This document shows, in pieces, positions 9,351 to 18,022 of a DNA stretch of 64,000 nucleotides (position 1 is the stretch's first letter; every line of letters begins with the position of its first letter). A program made the translations under genes and the position numbers. Under the pieces are notes generated by a model that saw only the letters and a program-made list of their open reading frames with translations, was not told the DNA's origin and made no database searches. Origin of the DNA: Virgibacillus aidingensis (GTDB lineage: Bacteria > Bacillota > Bacilli > Bacillales > Amphibacillaceae); contig NZ_WIXN01000001.1 of assembly GCF_010994035.1 (NCBI RefSeq), positions 285,918 through 349,917 on the forward strand, given 5' to 3'.

Positions 9351-9410
9351 TTTATTATCTGTACAATTCATATTATATACAGCAATTTTGGACTGAATTT
9401 GGGATAAATG

Positions 9411-9492
9411 TGGTAAAAATGTGTAAAAATATTTTGATGTTCCAGTTTGTTTCACTTAAAGATTGTTTGTATGCCGGTGTCTGTGTAAAAAT
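9411..9492. promoter_or_regulatory. Repeated GTGTAAAAAT boxes in the htrA/cssR divergent region
   Basis: Three related 10-mers: TGGTAAAAAT at 9411-9420, GTGTAAAAAT directly abutting at 9421-9430, and GTGTAAAAAT at 9483-9492, the last overlapping the likely cssR -10. Tandem boxes with a 10-base step suit an OmpR-family dimer such as CssR. Binding is inferred. Confidence 0.4.
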
Positions 9493-9526
9493 AGAGACAG
9501 AACATGATTGAAAAAGGTGAAAATAA

Positions 9527-10219
9527 ATGAATAATCATATCGGTGTTGTAGAAGATGATACAAACATTCAAAATATCGTTTCCGCATATTTGAAAAAAGA
9601 GGGATTTCAGGTGACGATTTCCGGCTCAGCTGAAGCGGCTTGGCGTGTTTGGAAAACGGAAGAAATCGACATGTGGATTCTGGATATCATGCTGCCTGGA
9701 ATGGACGGCTATGAGTTTTGTAAAAAAATACGAAACGAAAGCGAAGTTCCTATCATTATCATTTCAGCAAAAGATGATGAAATTGATAAAATACTCGGCT
9801 TGGAATTGGGCGGGGATGATTATTTAACAAAGCCATTTAGTCCAAGAGAACTGGTTGCCCGGGTGAAAAGGTTATTTAAGCGTTCCAGTTTAAGATTGAA
9901 GGAAACCGATGTAACAGGAACTGCAGTGAAGGCTGGAGAGATTGAAATAGATAAAAAGGAACGGCGGATTTTCTATAAAGGAAAGGAACAGGAAGTAACC
10001 ACCAAAGAGTTTGATCTATTGCTGCTGTTCGCTGAAAATGTCAACAGGGCTTTTTCCCGGGAAGAGTTACTCGTTAAAATATGGGGTGATAATTATTTTG
10101 GGAGTGACCGTGCCGTGGATGATCTGATAAAGCGCATCAGAAAAAAACTGGAGCATGTGCCGCTTGAAACAGTATGGGGATACGGGTATCGTTTACGTAA
10201 TGAAGAGGAAAATAAATGA
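9527..10219 (+). CDS. cssR: Secretion-stress response regulator CssR
   Basis: A 230-residue OmpR/PhoB-family regulator. The receiver domain has the acidic pocket E9-D10-D11, phospho-acceptor D53 (WILDIMLP) and KPF near 103; a winged-helix domain follows from about 130. WILDIMLP, GLELGGDDY, KPFSPREL and YFGSDRAVDDL are the CssR signature stretches I remember from B. subtilis. Position divergent from an htrA gene supports the name. It activates htr genes when secreted proteins misfold at the membrane-wall interface. It overlaps cssS by four bases. Confidence 0.9.
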   Translation: MNNHIGVVEDDTNIQNIVSAYLKKEGFQVTISGSAEAAWRVWKTEEIDMWILDIMLPGMDGYEFCKKIRNESEVPIIIISAKDDEIDKILGLELGGDDYLTKPFSPRELVARVKRLFKRSSLRLKETDVTGTAVKAGEIEIDKKERRIFYKGKEQEVTTKEFDLLLLFAENVNRAFSREELLVKIWGDNYFGSDRAVDDLIKRIRKKLEHVPLETVWGYGYRLRNEEENK

Positions 10220-11568
10220 AACTGCAATCTCAGCTGAATGCTGCCTTTACCGTATTGCTGATCGTTGTCATGGCCGTAACCGGGTATTTTATTTATTCTC
10301 TTTTACTGGATCTTTTAATTCAGGATGAGCAAAGGCAACTGAGACAAAGCGGGGAAATCCTTGTAGAAGTACTGGATGATCGATATGGTCCGAGAACTGA
10401 TATTCAGCAATTCAGTACTTTTTTGGAGGATCAGGATTTGCAGTTGTTTTTATATGACCGGAACCAGGATGCCGTGTTCTTTTCCACGATGCCGCCGGAA
10501 GTAGTAAATGGATTCTTTCAAAATAATGATTTTGCGGATAGTTCAGAGCCGGTATGGAATTATGGGAACGCAAAATTTGTCAATTCCCGTATTCTCGTCT
10601 ATCCGGAAGCTACAGGCTTGGAACTTATCTTATTGACACCGATGAATGATCTGCATGCCGTTCAGCAAAATTTTATTTTTCGGTTAGCCATTGTATTTGT
10701 TATAGGGGCAGCTGCTGCCGTGCTGCTCAGCTATTTTCTGACGAATAAACTGGTGACACCACTCAGCAGGCTTCAAAAGCAAGTAAAGAAAATAGAGAAC
10801 AGGCAGTTCGACGACCTGGAGCGGGTACAGGCAACCGGGGAAATTAAAGAAGTAGAACAAAGCGTTTATGAGATGGCAAAAGAACTTCAGCGTTATATGA
10901 ATTCACAGCAGTCCTTTTTCCAGAATGCGAGTCATGAACTAAAGACCCCTTTAATGACTATTCAAGGTTATGCAGAGGGGATTAAAGAAGGCGTTTTCGA
11001 AAAAGAAGAAGAGGAAAAAGGACTGGACGTAATGGTGACAGAGGTAAAACGGCTGAAGACAATTATTAATGAGATGATTTTGCTGGCAAAGCTTGACAGT
11101 GAACCAAGTGTGTATCAGCCGGAAGAAATTGAAGTATCGTACCTGATAGATAAAGTGGTTGACAGGGCATTACCGCTGGTTAATGAAAAAGGAATCAAAC
11201 TCACGCAAAATATAGAAGGGAATATCCGGATTTTTGCAGATGAGGAAAAAATGTTGAGAGCGCTTATGAATTTAACCTTTAATGCAATTCGTCATGCGAA
11301 CGACAGGATAAACCTGTCTGTTTACACGGAAAAGGAAGTTGTGAAAATCAAGATAGAGGATGACGGACAAGGTGTCTCGGAGGAGTTAATGCCTCAGCTT
11401 TTCCATCGGTTTGTGAAAGGAAAAGATGGTGACACAGGACTTGGACTTGCCATTGCACGTGCGATTATTGAACAGTCAAACGGAAAAATAACAGTTGGTA
11501 AATCTTCCAAACTTGGCGGTGCAAGGTTTGAGATTCGAATTAATCGTAAAAAGTATAGTGAACAGTAA
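10216..11568 (+). CDS. cssS: Secretion-stress sensor histidine kinase CssS
   Basis: A 450-residue membrane kinase. TM1 spans about 8-33, an extracytoplasmic sensor domain about 34-150, TM2 about 152-175, then a HAMP linker. The H box has H240 (NASHELKTPL), and the ATPase domain shows N (NLTFNAIRHAN), D-x-G-x-G (DDGQGV) and GLGLA boxes. The ATGA overlap with cssR means the pair is co-translated. It senses misfolded exported proteins and phosphorylates CssR at D53, by analogy with B. subtilis. Confidence 0.9.
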   Translation: MKLQSQLNAAFTVLLIVVMAVTGYFIYSLLLDLLIQDEQRQLRQSGEILVEVLDDRYGPRTDIQQFSTFLEDQDLQLFLYDRNQDAVFFSTMPPEVVNGFFQNNDFADSSEPVWNYGNAKFVNSRILVYPEATGLELILLTPMNDLHAVQQNFIFRLAIVFVIGAAAAVLLSYFLTNKLVTPLSRLQKQVKKIENRQFDDLERVQATGEIKEVEQSVYEMAKELQRYMNSQQSFFQNASHELKTPLMTIQGYAEGIKEGVFEKEEEEKGLDVMVTEVKRLKTIINEMILLAKLDSEPSVYQPEEIEVSYLIDKVVDRALPLVNEKGIKLTQNIEGNIRIFADEEKMLRALMNLTFNAIRHANDRINLSVYTEKEVVKIKIEDDGQGVSEELMPQLFHRFVKGKDGDTGLGLAIARAIIEQSNGKITVGKSSKLGGARFEIRINRKKYSEQ

Positions 11569-11592
11569 TTTTGACTTGTAAAAAAATAGACA

Positions 11593-11692
11593 TCATAAGG
11601 AAGGATATTTCCCTGTCATATATCGTGCAGGAAAGCAGGTAGTGCAGCCCGCTCGTGCTCATGTTTTTATGTCTGCAACCGGCCCCTTATGC
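11593..11692 (+). other. Possible structured RNA between cssS and typA
   Basis: CATAAGG (about 11594) can pair with CCTTATG (about 11685) to close a domain of roughly 90 bases that contains several shorter complementary runs (GTGCAG, CATG/ATG pairs). It ends in GCTTTTGTT. It may be the tail of the cssRS transcript or an independent small RNA; this is a reading by eye only. Confidence 0.25.
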
Positions 11693-11740
11693 TTTTGTTC
11701 GTATATTTCTCTAAATATAAATTTTAATTGGGAAACATGT

Positions 11741-11750
11741 ATGGTATAAT
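11741..11750 (+). promoter_or_regulatory. Extended -10 promoter of typA
   Basis: ATGGTATAAT gives a perfect TATAAT with an extended TG-N, 44 bases before the typA start. The -35 (TTTTAA, 17-base spacer) is poor, as is common with extended -10 promoters. Confidence 0.6.
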
Positions 11751-11794
11751 AGATTGGTTTTATTCATTCTGTAATGATTAGGAGCGTACTTTTT

Positions 11795-13624
11795 ATGCAA
11801 TTAAGAGAAGATATCCGTAATATCGCAATCATCGCCCACGTAGATCACGGGAAAACAACCCTTGTGGATCAGCTGCTTAAATACTCCGGAACCTTCCGGG
11901 AAAATGAGCAGGTAGATGAGCGCGCCATGGATTCCGGTGATATTGAAAGAGAGCGCGGTATTACGATTTTGGCAAAAAATACAGCGATAAAATATAATGA
12001 TACAGCGATAAATATATTGGACACCCCCGGACATGCCGATTTTGGCGGGGAAGTGGAACGCATCATGAAAATGGTGGATGGTGTTGCTTTGGTGGTAGAC
12101 GCCTTTGAAGGAACCATGCCGCAAACCCGCTTTGTGCTGAAGAAAGCACTGGAGCAAAAACTGACACCGATGGTGGTGCTCAATAAAATTGACCGCCCTA
12201 ATGCCCGGCCTCATGAAGTAGTCGATGAAGTACTTGATTTATTTATTGAGCTTGGAGCGGATGATGACCAGCTGGAATTTCCTGTTGTATATGCTTCTGC
12301 GTTAAATGGCACATCAGGTTTTGAACCGGAAGAACAGGAAAAAACAATGGATCCGGTATTTCAGACGATTTTGGACCATATTCCTGCTCCGGCGGATAAC
12401 CATGAAGCACCACTGCAGTTTCAGGTTACCCTTCTCGATTATAACGATTATGTGGGGAGAATCGGAATTGGGCGTGTCGTTCAGGGAGAAATAGCTGTCG
12501 GCCGGCAGGTAGTTGTGATGAAGAAAGACGGGGCACAAAAGTCTTTTCGGATCACAAAACTGTTTGGGTTCAGCGGCTTAAAACGTATGGAAATCCAAGA
12601 AGCAAAAGCCGGAGATATTGTTGCCATTTCCGGTATTGAGGACCTCAATATCGGAGAAACGATAAGTGATCCGGAACAGCCCGAGGCACTGCCTTGGCTG
12701 CGTATTGACGAACCTACCCTGCAGATGACTTTTTTGGTGAACAACAGTCCGTTTGCAGGCAGGGAAGGAAAATTTATCACCTCCAGGAAAATTGAAGAAC
12801 GGCTGATGAAACAGCTGGAAACCGATGTCAGCCTGCGGGTGGACCCAACTGATTCGCCGGATGTCTGGACAGTTTCGGGACGCGGTGAACTGCATCTTTC
12901 CATTTTAATCGAGAATATGCGAAGAGAAGGATATGAACTGCAACTAGGCAAACCGCAAGTCATTATAAAAGAAATTGACGGTGTAAAACATGAGCCGGTT
13001 GAGCGTGTCCAGGTGGATGTTCCGGAAGATTATACCGGTCCGGTAATGGAGTCGCTTGGTGCCCGCAAAGGGGAAATGCTCGACATGGTTAACCAGGGAA
13101 ATGGACAAGTTCGCCTAGAATTTAAGGTGCCTTCCCGCGGATTAATTGGTTACGCAACAGAATTCATGTCACAAACCCGCGGCTATGGAATTATCAATCA
13201 TACATTCGAGGCATACGAGCCAGTTGTGAAGGGGCATATAGGCGGCCGGAAACAGGGTGTCCTGGTTGCATTGGAAAACGGTAAAGTATCTGCCTATGGT
13301 ATTATGCAATTGGAAGACCGGGGTGTTATTTTTGTTGAACCGGGGACAGAGGTATATGCCGGCATGATTGTAGGAGAACATAACCGGGATAATGATCTGA
13401 CCGTAAATATCACAAAAGAGAAGCATTTAACAAATATCCGTTCAGCAACTAAGGATCAAACCTCCACGCTTAGAAAATCGCGCGATATGTCCTTGGAAGA
13501 AGCGCTCGAGTACTTGAATAATGATGAATATTGTGAGGTAACGCCGGAATCCATTCGGCTGCGGAAAAAAATATTGAATAAAAACGAGAGAGAAAAAGCT
13601 GCAAAGAAAGAAAAATTAGGATAA
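11795..13624 (+). CDS. typA: Ribosome-associated GTPase TypA/BipA
   Basis: A 609-residue translational GTPase. G1 AHVDHGKTT is near residue 14, G2 includes ERGITI, G3 DTPGHADF, and G4 NKIDRP. Beta-barrel domain II, EF-G-like domains III and V, and the TypA C-terminal domain follow; length is usual. It binds the 70S ribosome and helps 50S assembly and growth under stress or cold. The start is ATG 11795, ten bases after AGGAG; the upstream in-frame ATG at 11774 precedes the ribosome site and is rejected. It has its own promoter. Confidence 0.96.
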   Translation: MQLREDIRNIAIIAHVDHGKTTLVDQLLKYSGTFRENEQVDERAMDSGDIERERGITILAKNTAIKYNDTAINILDTPGHADFGGEVERIMKMVDGVALVVDAFEGTMPQTRFVLKKALEQKLTPMVVLNKIDRPNARPHEVVDEVLDLFIELGADDDQLEFPVVYASALNGTSGFEPEEQEKTMDPVFQTILDHIPAPADNHEAPLQFQVTLLDYNDYVGRIGIGRVVQGEIAVGRQVVVMKKDGAQKSFRITKLFGFSGLKRMEIQEAKAGDIVAISGIEDLNIGETISDPEQPEALPWLRIDEPTLQMTFLVNNSPFAGREGKFITSRKIEERLMKQLETDVSLRVDPTDSPDVWTVSGRGELHLSILIENMRREGYELQLGKPQVIIKEIDGVKHEPVERVQVDVPEDYTGPVMESLGARKGEMLDMVNQGNGQVRLEFKVPSRGLIGYATEFMSQTRGYGIINHTFEAYEPVVKGHIGGRKQGVLVALENGKVSAYGIMQLEDRGVIFVEPGTEVYAGMIVGEHNRDNDLTVNITKEKHLTNIRSATKDQTSTLRKSRDMSLEEALEYLNNDEYCEVTPESIRLRKKILNKNEREKAAKKEKLG

Positions 13625-13629
13625 CAATG

Positions 13630-13665
13630 GTTGCCCGCTTGACGAAGTTTTCGGATGGCGGGTAT
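13630..13665 (+). terminator. Weak terminator after typA
   Basis: TTGCCCGC / GCGGGTA stem with a 20-base loop followed by TTTCATTTG; the T run is short. Confidence 0.4.
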
Positions 13666-13857
13666 TTCATTTGTAAAGGAACTTGTCATTTTAGTTTATC
13701 CCTTCCAGTGCCTCGGGAATGAATAAACATAAATAATACAGACTGCCGGAATAATCCGCATGAAACGGATGATAAACTAATTTTTGAACCCATTCCAGGT
13801 AATCGGAGACAAATCTAATCATGGCTATATGGCTATTAGCGGAGGATGGATGAAATC

Positions 13858-14136
13858 ATGCGCTTTCTAAGAAGAATTCGCTTTCTGTTTAAAATTCATA
13901 AATCAGTGCCTTTTTTAAAGGATTTCTTTTTAACATCCGAAATTAAAATAACAACAAAGGTACTTTTTCTTGTGATCATTACAGGTTATTTTGTTTTTCC
14001 GTTTGATCTGATTCCTGACTTTCTGGTTGTATTCGGGTTGGTGGATGATGTTGCCATTGCGATTTTAATTCTTCAGCAGATGGTCAAAATTGCTCCGTCT
14101 TCACTAAAGGAGAAATATAATTTTCAGTTTAAATAA
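13858..14136 (+). CDS. DUF1232 (YkvA-like) membrane protein
   Basis: A 92-residue protein with two hydrophobic segments around the DUF1232 signature YFVFPFDLIPDF followed by GLVDDVAI. The molecular role of the family is unknown. ATG 13858 is preferred to ATG 13846 because GGAGG (13841-13845) directly abuts the earlier codon. It is a single gene ending in a shared bidirectional terminator. Confidence 0.82.
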   Translation: MRFLRRIRFLFKIHKSVPFLKDFFLTSEIKITTKVLFLVIITGYFVFPFDLIPDFLVVFGLVDDVAIAILILQQMVKIAPSSLKEKYNFQFK

Positions 14137-14146
14137 ATCCTTATGG

Positions 14147-14184
14147 AAAGTGCCTCTCTTGGCGGAGACAGGCACTTTATTTTC
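14147..14184. terminator. Bidirectional terminator
   Basis: AAAGTGCCT / AGGCACTTT stem followed by ATTTT, between convergent genes; it overlaps the last codons of the minus-strand gene. Confidence 0.8.
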
Positions 14185-15037
14185 TCACCAAAGGGAGGGT
14201 GCAGCATCTGAACGAACCTCCGGACTTAATGATCTCCGAAAAGGGGATCTCCCTGACATGAAACCCGGATGACCGCAGTTTGCGGTTAAGCTGTTTGTTT
14301 TCAGGTAAACTGATGACAGTTTTATTTCCAATGCTGAGAACATTTGGTCCCATGTGAAATTGCTCATCGCTTGTCACCTCTATTAGATCAAACTTACTGC
14401 GCAGCAGACGGTAAGAATCGGGATTGATTGCCGGAGGATACACAATCGCTGTATCCCGGTCAACCGTATTAAACACACAATCAAGATGGAGCACATTACT
14501 GTCCAGTTCAACGGTATTTATCGTATAATCCGGAAGCTCCTTTTTTAGGCTTTTTATTGTTTGATGAGAGGTTCTATCACTCATTCCAATCCAAAGTGTA
14601 TCTTCTTCCACAATGATATCTCCGCCTTCCATTTTGGAAGGGAGCTGCCGGTAATAGATATTATGGTCCTTGAGCCATTTTTTCAGTATAGCTGTTTCCC
14701 CTTTGCGAATGTTTTCTGCCATGGAGGATATAAAAAGTTTGCCGCCGATTACAAAGCCGGTGTCCCGTGTGAAAACTTGCTCCGGGAGGCTTTTTTTAAC
14801 CGGCAGTTCGATGACTTTAACACCTTTCTCCTGCAGAACCTGGATAAAATATCTGTACTGTCTCCGTGCTTCCACACGGTCAATATTTTCCCTTATATAA
14901 AATTTCTGTGTCTCATTAATCGCTTCATCAATTTGCATATGGAGCGGCGGTGCTGTAAGTACTTTTTTTAAAGGTGCAAATTCATTTTTGCAAAAACATT
15001 TCTCTTTGCTGATTTCTGATATATTACTGTTAGTCAT
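14177..15037 (-). CDS. Dimethylarginine dimethylaminohydrolase-like amidinotransferase
   Basis: About 286 residues of the guanidino-group-modifying (amidinotransferase/deiminase) fold. The Asp-bearing VFTRDTGFVIG motif is near residue 75, EGGDIIVEEDTLWIG near 135, a catalytic His in VLHLDCVFNTVD near 185, and the nucleophile Cys is at the end (SFRCCTLPL). These are the DDAH/arginine-deiminase positions. It should hydrolyse a guanidino substrate such as methylarginine. Start choice is uncertain: GGAGGGG is followed after 17 bases by an in-frame GTG (15046) and after 26 by ATG (15037), longer than usual; a TTG at 15076 precedes the ribosome site. Confidence 0.83.
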   Translation of the reverse strand: MTNSNISEISKEKCFCKNEFAPLKKVLTAPPLHMQIDEAINETQKFYIRENIDRVEARRQYRYFIQVLQEKGVKVIELPVKKSLPEQVFTRDTGFVIGGKLFISSMAENIRKGETAILKKWLKDHNIYYRQLPSKMEGGDIIVEEDTLWIGMSDRTSHQTIKSLKKELPDYTINTVELDSNVLHLDCVFNTVDRDTAIVYPPAINPDSYRLLRSKFDLIEVTSDEQFHMGPNVLSIGNKTVISLPENKQLNRKLRSSGFHVREIPFSEIIKSGGSFRCCTLPLVRK

Positions 15038-15205
15038 TTCTTGCACAGTTTTCTGTGCTCTCCCCTCCTTTTCCAATGCACATACATTTATTTATACCCT
15101 TTCTTGCTTGTAAAAACACATGCTGCCCCTTTTTCTCATTCGTTTTACTGAAAGCCGGGCCGGGTATATATGGTCTTAAGAAGAAGTTACACAAGGAGGA
15201 ATAAA

Positions 15206-15940
15206 GTGAGACAGACAGCAAGCCAATTACTGACTAAAGATACGTTTGAAAACCATCCGGAAACGCTGCCGGAATGGCTGAATAAAGAATATAGAAATTT
15301 TGAATCAGTTGTAACACACCCTGAGTTCCCTTGCTATTTTGGCATGTCAGGCCAGCAGCGCGGTGAATTAAGATATGGGTACATCACCCATGATGACTGG
15401 TCCGGATTGTTGAAGGTGCTGGAAGAATTCAATGCGCTTTTTTATCAGCAGGAAAGGTTGATCAGGCACGGTTTCTTCCTGTTTGTTGAACCGGAAAAAG
15501 CGGAGCAGCCGCTGGAATATTACAGGGATTACTTCTGGAGGGTGCTGCAATATTTGCATGATCATGACCAATATCCTTGGCCGGAAGGGTATCCGAAAGA
15601 TCCGGATCATTATTTATGGAATTTTTCTTTTGCCGGAGAGCCTTATTTTGCTTTTGGCAATGCACCCGCATATAAACAGCGTAAGACTAGAGACCTGGGG
15701 AACAGTCTGGTAATTGGATTTCAGCCGCGCCTCATTTTTCATAAGCTGGAAGGAACTACAAAAGGCGGTGCCATGTCCAGGGAAAAGGTGAGAAAAAGAG
15801 TGGAGAAATGGGACAAGCTGCCTAAACATCCAAATATAAGTCATTATGGCGATGTGGATCACAGGGAGTGGAAGCAATATTTTATTGGAGATGATGCTGA
15901 ACTGATCGAAGGGAAATGTCCTTTTCAGCCAAATAGTTGA
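15206..15940 (+). CDS. YqcI/YcgG-family protein
   Basis: A 244-residue protein of the YqcI/YcgG family, recognised by PCYFGMSGQQRGELRYGYI near residue 35 and the ending stretches YFAFGNAP and NSLVIGFQPR. These proteins resemble the N-terminal oxygenase-like guanitoxin/heme-oxygenase-like group, but no function is established for this one. GTG start at 15206, six bases after AAGGAGG. Divergent from the DDAH-like gene; no operon partner. Confidence 0.8.
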   Translation: MRQTASQLLTKDTFENHPETLPEWLNKEYRNFESVVTHPEFPCYFGMSGQQRGELRYGYITHDDWSGLLKVLEEFNALFYQQERLIRHGFFLFVEPEKAEQPLEYYRDYFWRVLQYLHDHDQYPWPEGYPKDPDHYLWNFSFAGEPYFAFGNAPAYKQRKTRDLGNSLVIGFQPRLIFHKLEGTTKGGAMSREKVRKRVEKWDKLPKHPNISHYGDVDHREWKQYFIGDDAELIEGKCPFQPNS

Positions 15941-15941
15941 T

Positions 15942-15973
15942 AGAGAGGGGGACTGTTTTACAGTCTCTTTTTA
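15942..15973 (+). terminator. Terminator of the YqcI/YcgG gene
   Basis: GAGGGGGACTG TTTTA CAGTCTC hairpin followed by TTTTTATT. Confidence 0.7.
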
Positions 15974-15974
15974 T

Positions 15975-16154
15975 TCATGTGTCATTTCTTTTTTTATCAT
16001 TTGGAATATATTTTGTGTAATAGGCTGCGAATAACAGGAAAATAAAAGACAGCCCCCAGGAAATGATGCCATTCCATTGGAAGTCAATCCTTAATCCAAC
16101 GATAAGCACAATCGCACTCATGCTGAGGAAGAAAGCAGTAAGATAACGTTTCAC
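15975..16154 (-). CDS. Small two-helix membrane protein, unknown
   Basis: A 59-residue protein from GTG 16154, preceded by GGGGTGT eight bases upstream. Two membrane segments (about 6-22 and 28-46) are separated by a short polar turn (RIDFQWN), with a positively charged C-terminal tail. A longer in-frame version (to 16196) would add a hydrophobic N-terminus without a ribosome site. Function unknown. Confidence 0.55.
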   Translation of the reverse strand: MKRYLTAFFLSMSAIVLIVGLRIDFQWNGIISWGLSFIFLLFAAYYTKYIPNDKKRNDT

Positions 16155-16418
16155 GTACAGACACCCCAATAATAAATGATATGTTATTGTATGCATAACC
16201 CTATTTTTTGCGAGTATTTAATTTGTATGCTTTGTTATGCAAACATGAAAATCCATCAAACACCAGTAAGATAGATAAATCCAATTTAGTTCCATTTTAT
16301 CATTATTTTCTGCATAGTGCTTGATAAATATCAGCAATTTTGATTGTGGAGCAAAGAAGTTTGCATCTATCTCTATTAATATACGAAACAGATATTGTGA
16401 ATGTTTCACCGCAAACAG

Positions 16419-16447
16419 AAAAAGACACCTCACAATGATAAGGTGTC
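16419..16447 (-). terminator. Terminator of the 52-aa stress-type gene
   Basis: On the minus strand GACACCT ... AGGTGTC followed by TTTTTCTG; 26 bp past the stop of the gene starting at 16632. The rest of 16155-16418 shows no gene. Confidence 0.75.
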
Positions 16448-16473
16448 ATGCATAAGCACTGCTTACTATATTT

Positions 16474-16632
16474 TTAATTAATAAGTTTTGGATTTTTATT
16501 CTTTGCTTCTTTAACCCATTCTCTGCGATAACCTGCTGCACTGTCAGCACGTTTGAATTCCTTTGCATAATGTACTTCCTGGGCATCTGTAAGCTGTTTG
16601 TTCTGTGCGGGCTGATATTGAGTTCGAGCCAT
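16474..16632 (-). CDS. Small hydrophilic protein (52 aa), possible general-stress protein
   Basis: A short gene that is easily missed. The ATG (16632) lies five bases after GGAGG; the 52 residues are hydrophilic and charged, starting MARTQYQPAQNKQL and ending KNKNPKLIN, and a TAA is followed by a good terminator. Upstream lies GTTTTA-13 bp-GGGAAA, close to the sigma-B consensus GTTTAA-N12-15-GGGTAT. The complete promoter/site/ORF/terminator set argues it is real. I do not recognise the family. High Gln/Lys/Ala content and lack of Cys or hydrophobic core recall small soluble stress or spore proteins. Confidence 0.7.
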   Translation of the reverse strand: MARTQYQPAQNKQLTDAQEVHYAKEFKRADSAAGYRREWVKEAKNKNPKLIN

Positions 16633-16667
16633 CATATCCTCCTTTGTCCCAGTAGTCTACTAGAGTT

Positions 16668-16692
16668 TTTCCCTTATTTTCTATTTTAAAAC
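16668..16692 (-). promoter_or_regulatory. Candidate sigma-B promoter for the 52-aa gene
   Basis: On the minus strand GTTTTA (16692-16687), 13-base spacer, GGGAAA (16673-16668). The predicted start near 16660 leaves a 28-base leader. The 11-bp palindrome AGTAGTCTACT at about 16651-16661 sits at +1. Confidence 0.5.
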
Positions 16693-16859
16693 CTGCCCCT
16701 TTTATTTCCTTAAAAATACAGGTATAATTGTCCTGAACTAATGAAAAATTTTAAAAACTTGAAAGTCACCAAGTCTTCGGGTGATTTCCATAGTTACATT
16801 TAATCAGCAAGGACGTAATGATACTTTTTTATCAGCCAAAACAAAAGGGGTGTACAGTT

Positions 16860-18008
16860 ATGCGGGAAGTAGTAATAGTGGAAGGATGCAGGACTGCTGT
16901 CGGACGAAGAAAAGGCATGTTTGCCAATTACCGGCCGGATGAACTGGCAGCTGAAGTATTAAGTAATTTAATGAATCGTGCAAAAGTGGATAAAGAATTG
17001 GTAGAGGATGTGATTTTAGGATGTGTGACCCAAAGCAGTGAACAAGGGGGAAATATTGCAAGAACCTCCCTATTGATTGCTGGCTTTCCTAAACATGTGC
17101 CCGGTGTAACGATTGACCGACAATGCGGATCAAGTCAGCAGGCGGTTCATTTTGCTGCCCAAGCCATTGCTTCTGGAGACATGGATATTGTCGTTGCCGG
17201 CGGGGTGGAAAGCATGACACGCGTGCCGATGTTTTCCCAAATGGCGGATACTAAGCCCAGTAAAAAACTGACCGATAAATATGAAATTGTGAATCAAGGG
17301 ATTTCTGCAGAGAAAATAGCTGACAAATGGGAGTTTTCCAGAAAGCAACTGGATGAATATGCCCTGAAAAGTCATGAAAGGGCTTTAAAAGCGATTGAAC
17401 GCGGAGATTATGAAAAGGAAATAGTACGGGTTTCCGTTCAAAATGAAGACGGCATCGAAACGGTGGCGAACGTGGATGAAGGTCCGCGCCGTGATACGAC
17501 CCTCGAAGCTTTGGGAGAGCTAAAAACCGTATTTAAAGAAGACGGAAAAATTACTGCAGGTAATGCCAGCCAAATGAGCGACGGGGCAAGTGCCGTTCTG
17601 TTGATGTCGCTGGAAAAGGCCAACCAGCTTGGGCTTGTGCCAAAAGCGCGTATTGTGGCAAGAAGTGTTGTCGGATCAGACCCTACACTGATGCTGACCG
17701 GACCGATTGCCGCCACTAAAAAAGTACTGGAAAAAGCCAATTTAACAATGGAAGACATGGACCGTTATGAAGTAAATGAAGCTTTTGCACCGGTTCCGCT
17801 GGCCTGGCAAAAGGAGCTGAATGCCGATCCGGATAAATTAAATGTCAATGGCGGGGCAATTGCACTGGGACACCCCCTTGGGGCAACAGGAACAAAACTG
17901 CTCGTCTCTTTAGTCAATGAATTGGAAAGAAGCGGTGGAAGGTATGGTCTTCTTGCCATTTGTGAAGGAATGGGAATGGCGAATGCGACGATAATTGAAC
18001 ACATTTAG
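16860..18008 (+). CDS. Acetyl-CoA C-acyltransferase (thiolase)
   Basis: A 382-residue thiolase. The acyl-accepting Cys is C89 (DRQCGSSQQA), the His is H338 (GHPLGATG) and the proton-shuttle Cys C368 (CEGMGMAN; families often have CxGxGxG, here a conservative change). It cleaves 3-ketoacyl-CoA or condenses acetyl-CoA. ATG 16860 follows AGGGGTGT; an upstream ATG at 16818 has no site. It is first in an operon with an SDR dehydrogenase and an acyl-CoA dehydrogenase, together three of the four steps of beta-oxidation. Confidence 0.93.
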   Translation: MREVVIVEGCRTAVGRRKGMFANYRPDELAAEVLSNLMNRAKVDKELVEDVILGCVTQSSEQGGNIARTSLLIAGFPKHVPGVTIDRQCGSSQQAVHFAAQAIASGDMDIVVAGGVESMTRVPMFSQMADTKPSKKLTDKYEIVNQGISAEKIADKWEFSRKQLDEYALKSHERALKAIERGDYEKEIVRVSVQNEDGIETVANVDEGPRRDTTLEALGELKTVFKEDGKITAGNASQMSDGASAVLLMSLEKANQLGLVPKARIVARSVVGSDPTLMLTGPIAATKKVLEKANLTMEDMDRYEVNEAFAPVPLAWQKELNADPDKLNVNGGAIALGHPLGATGTKLLVSLVNELERSGGRYGLLAICEGMGMANATIIEHI

Positions 18009-18022
18009 AAAGGGTGATATAT

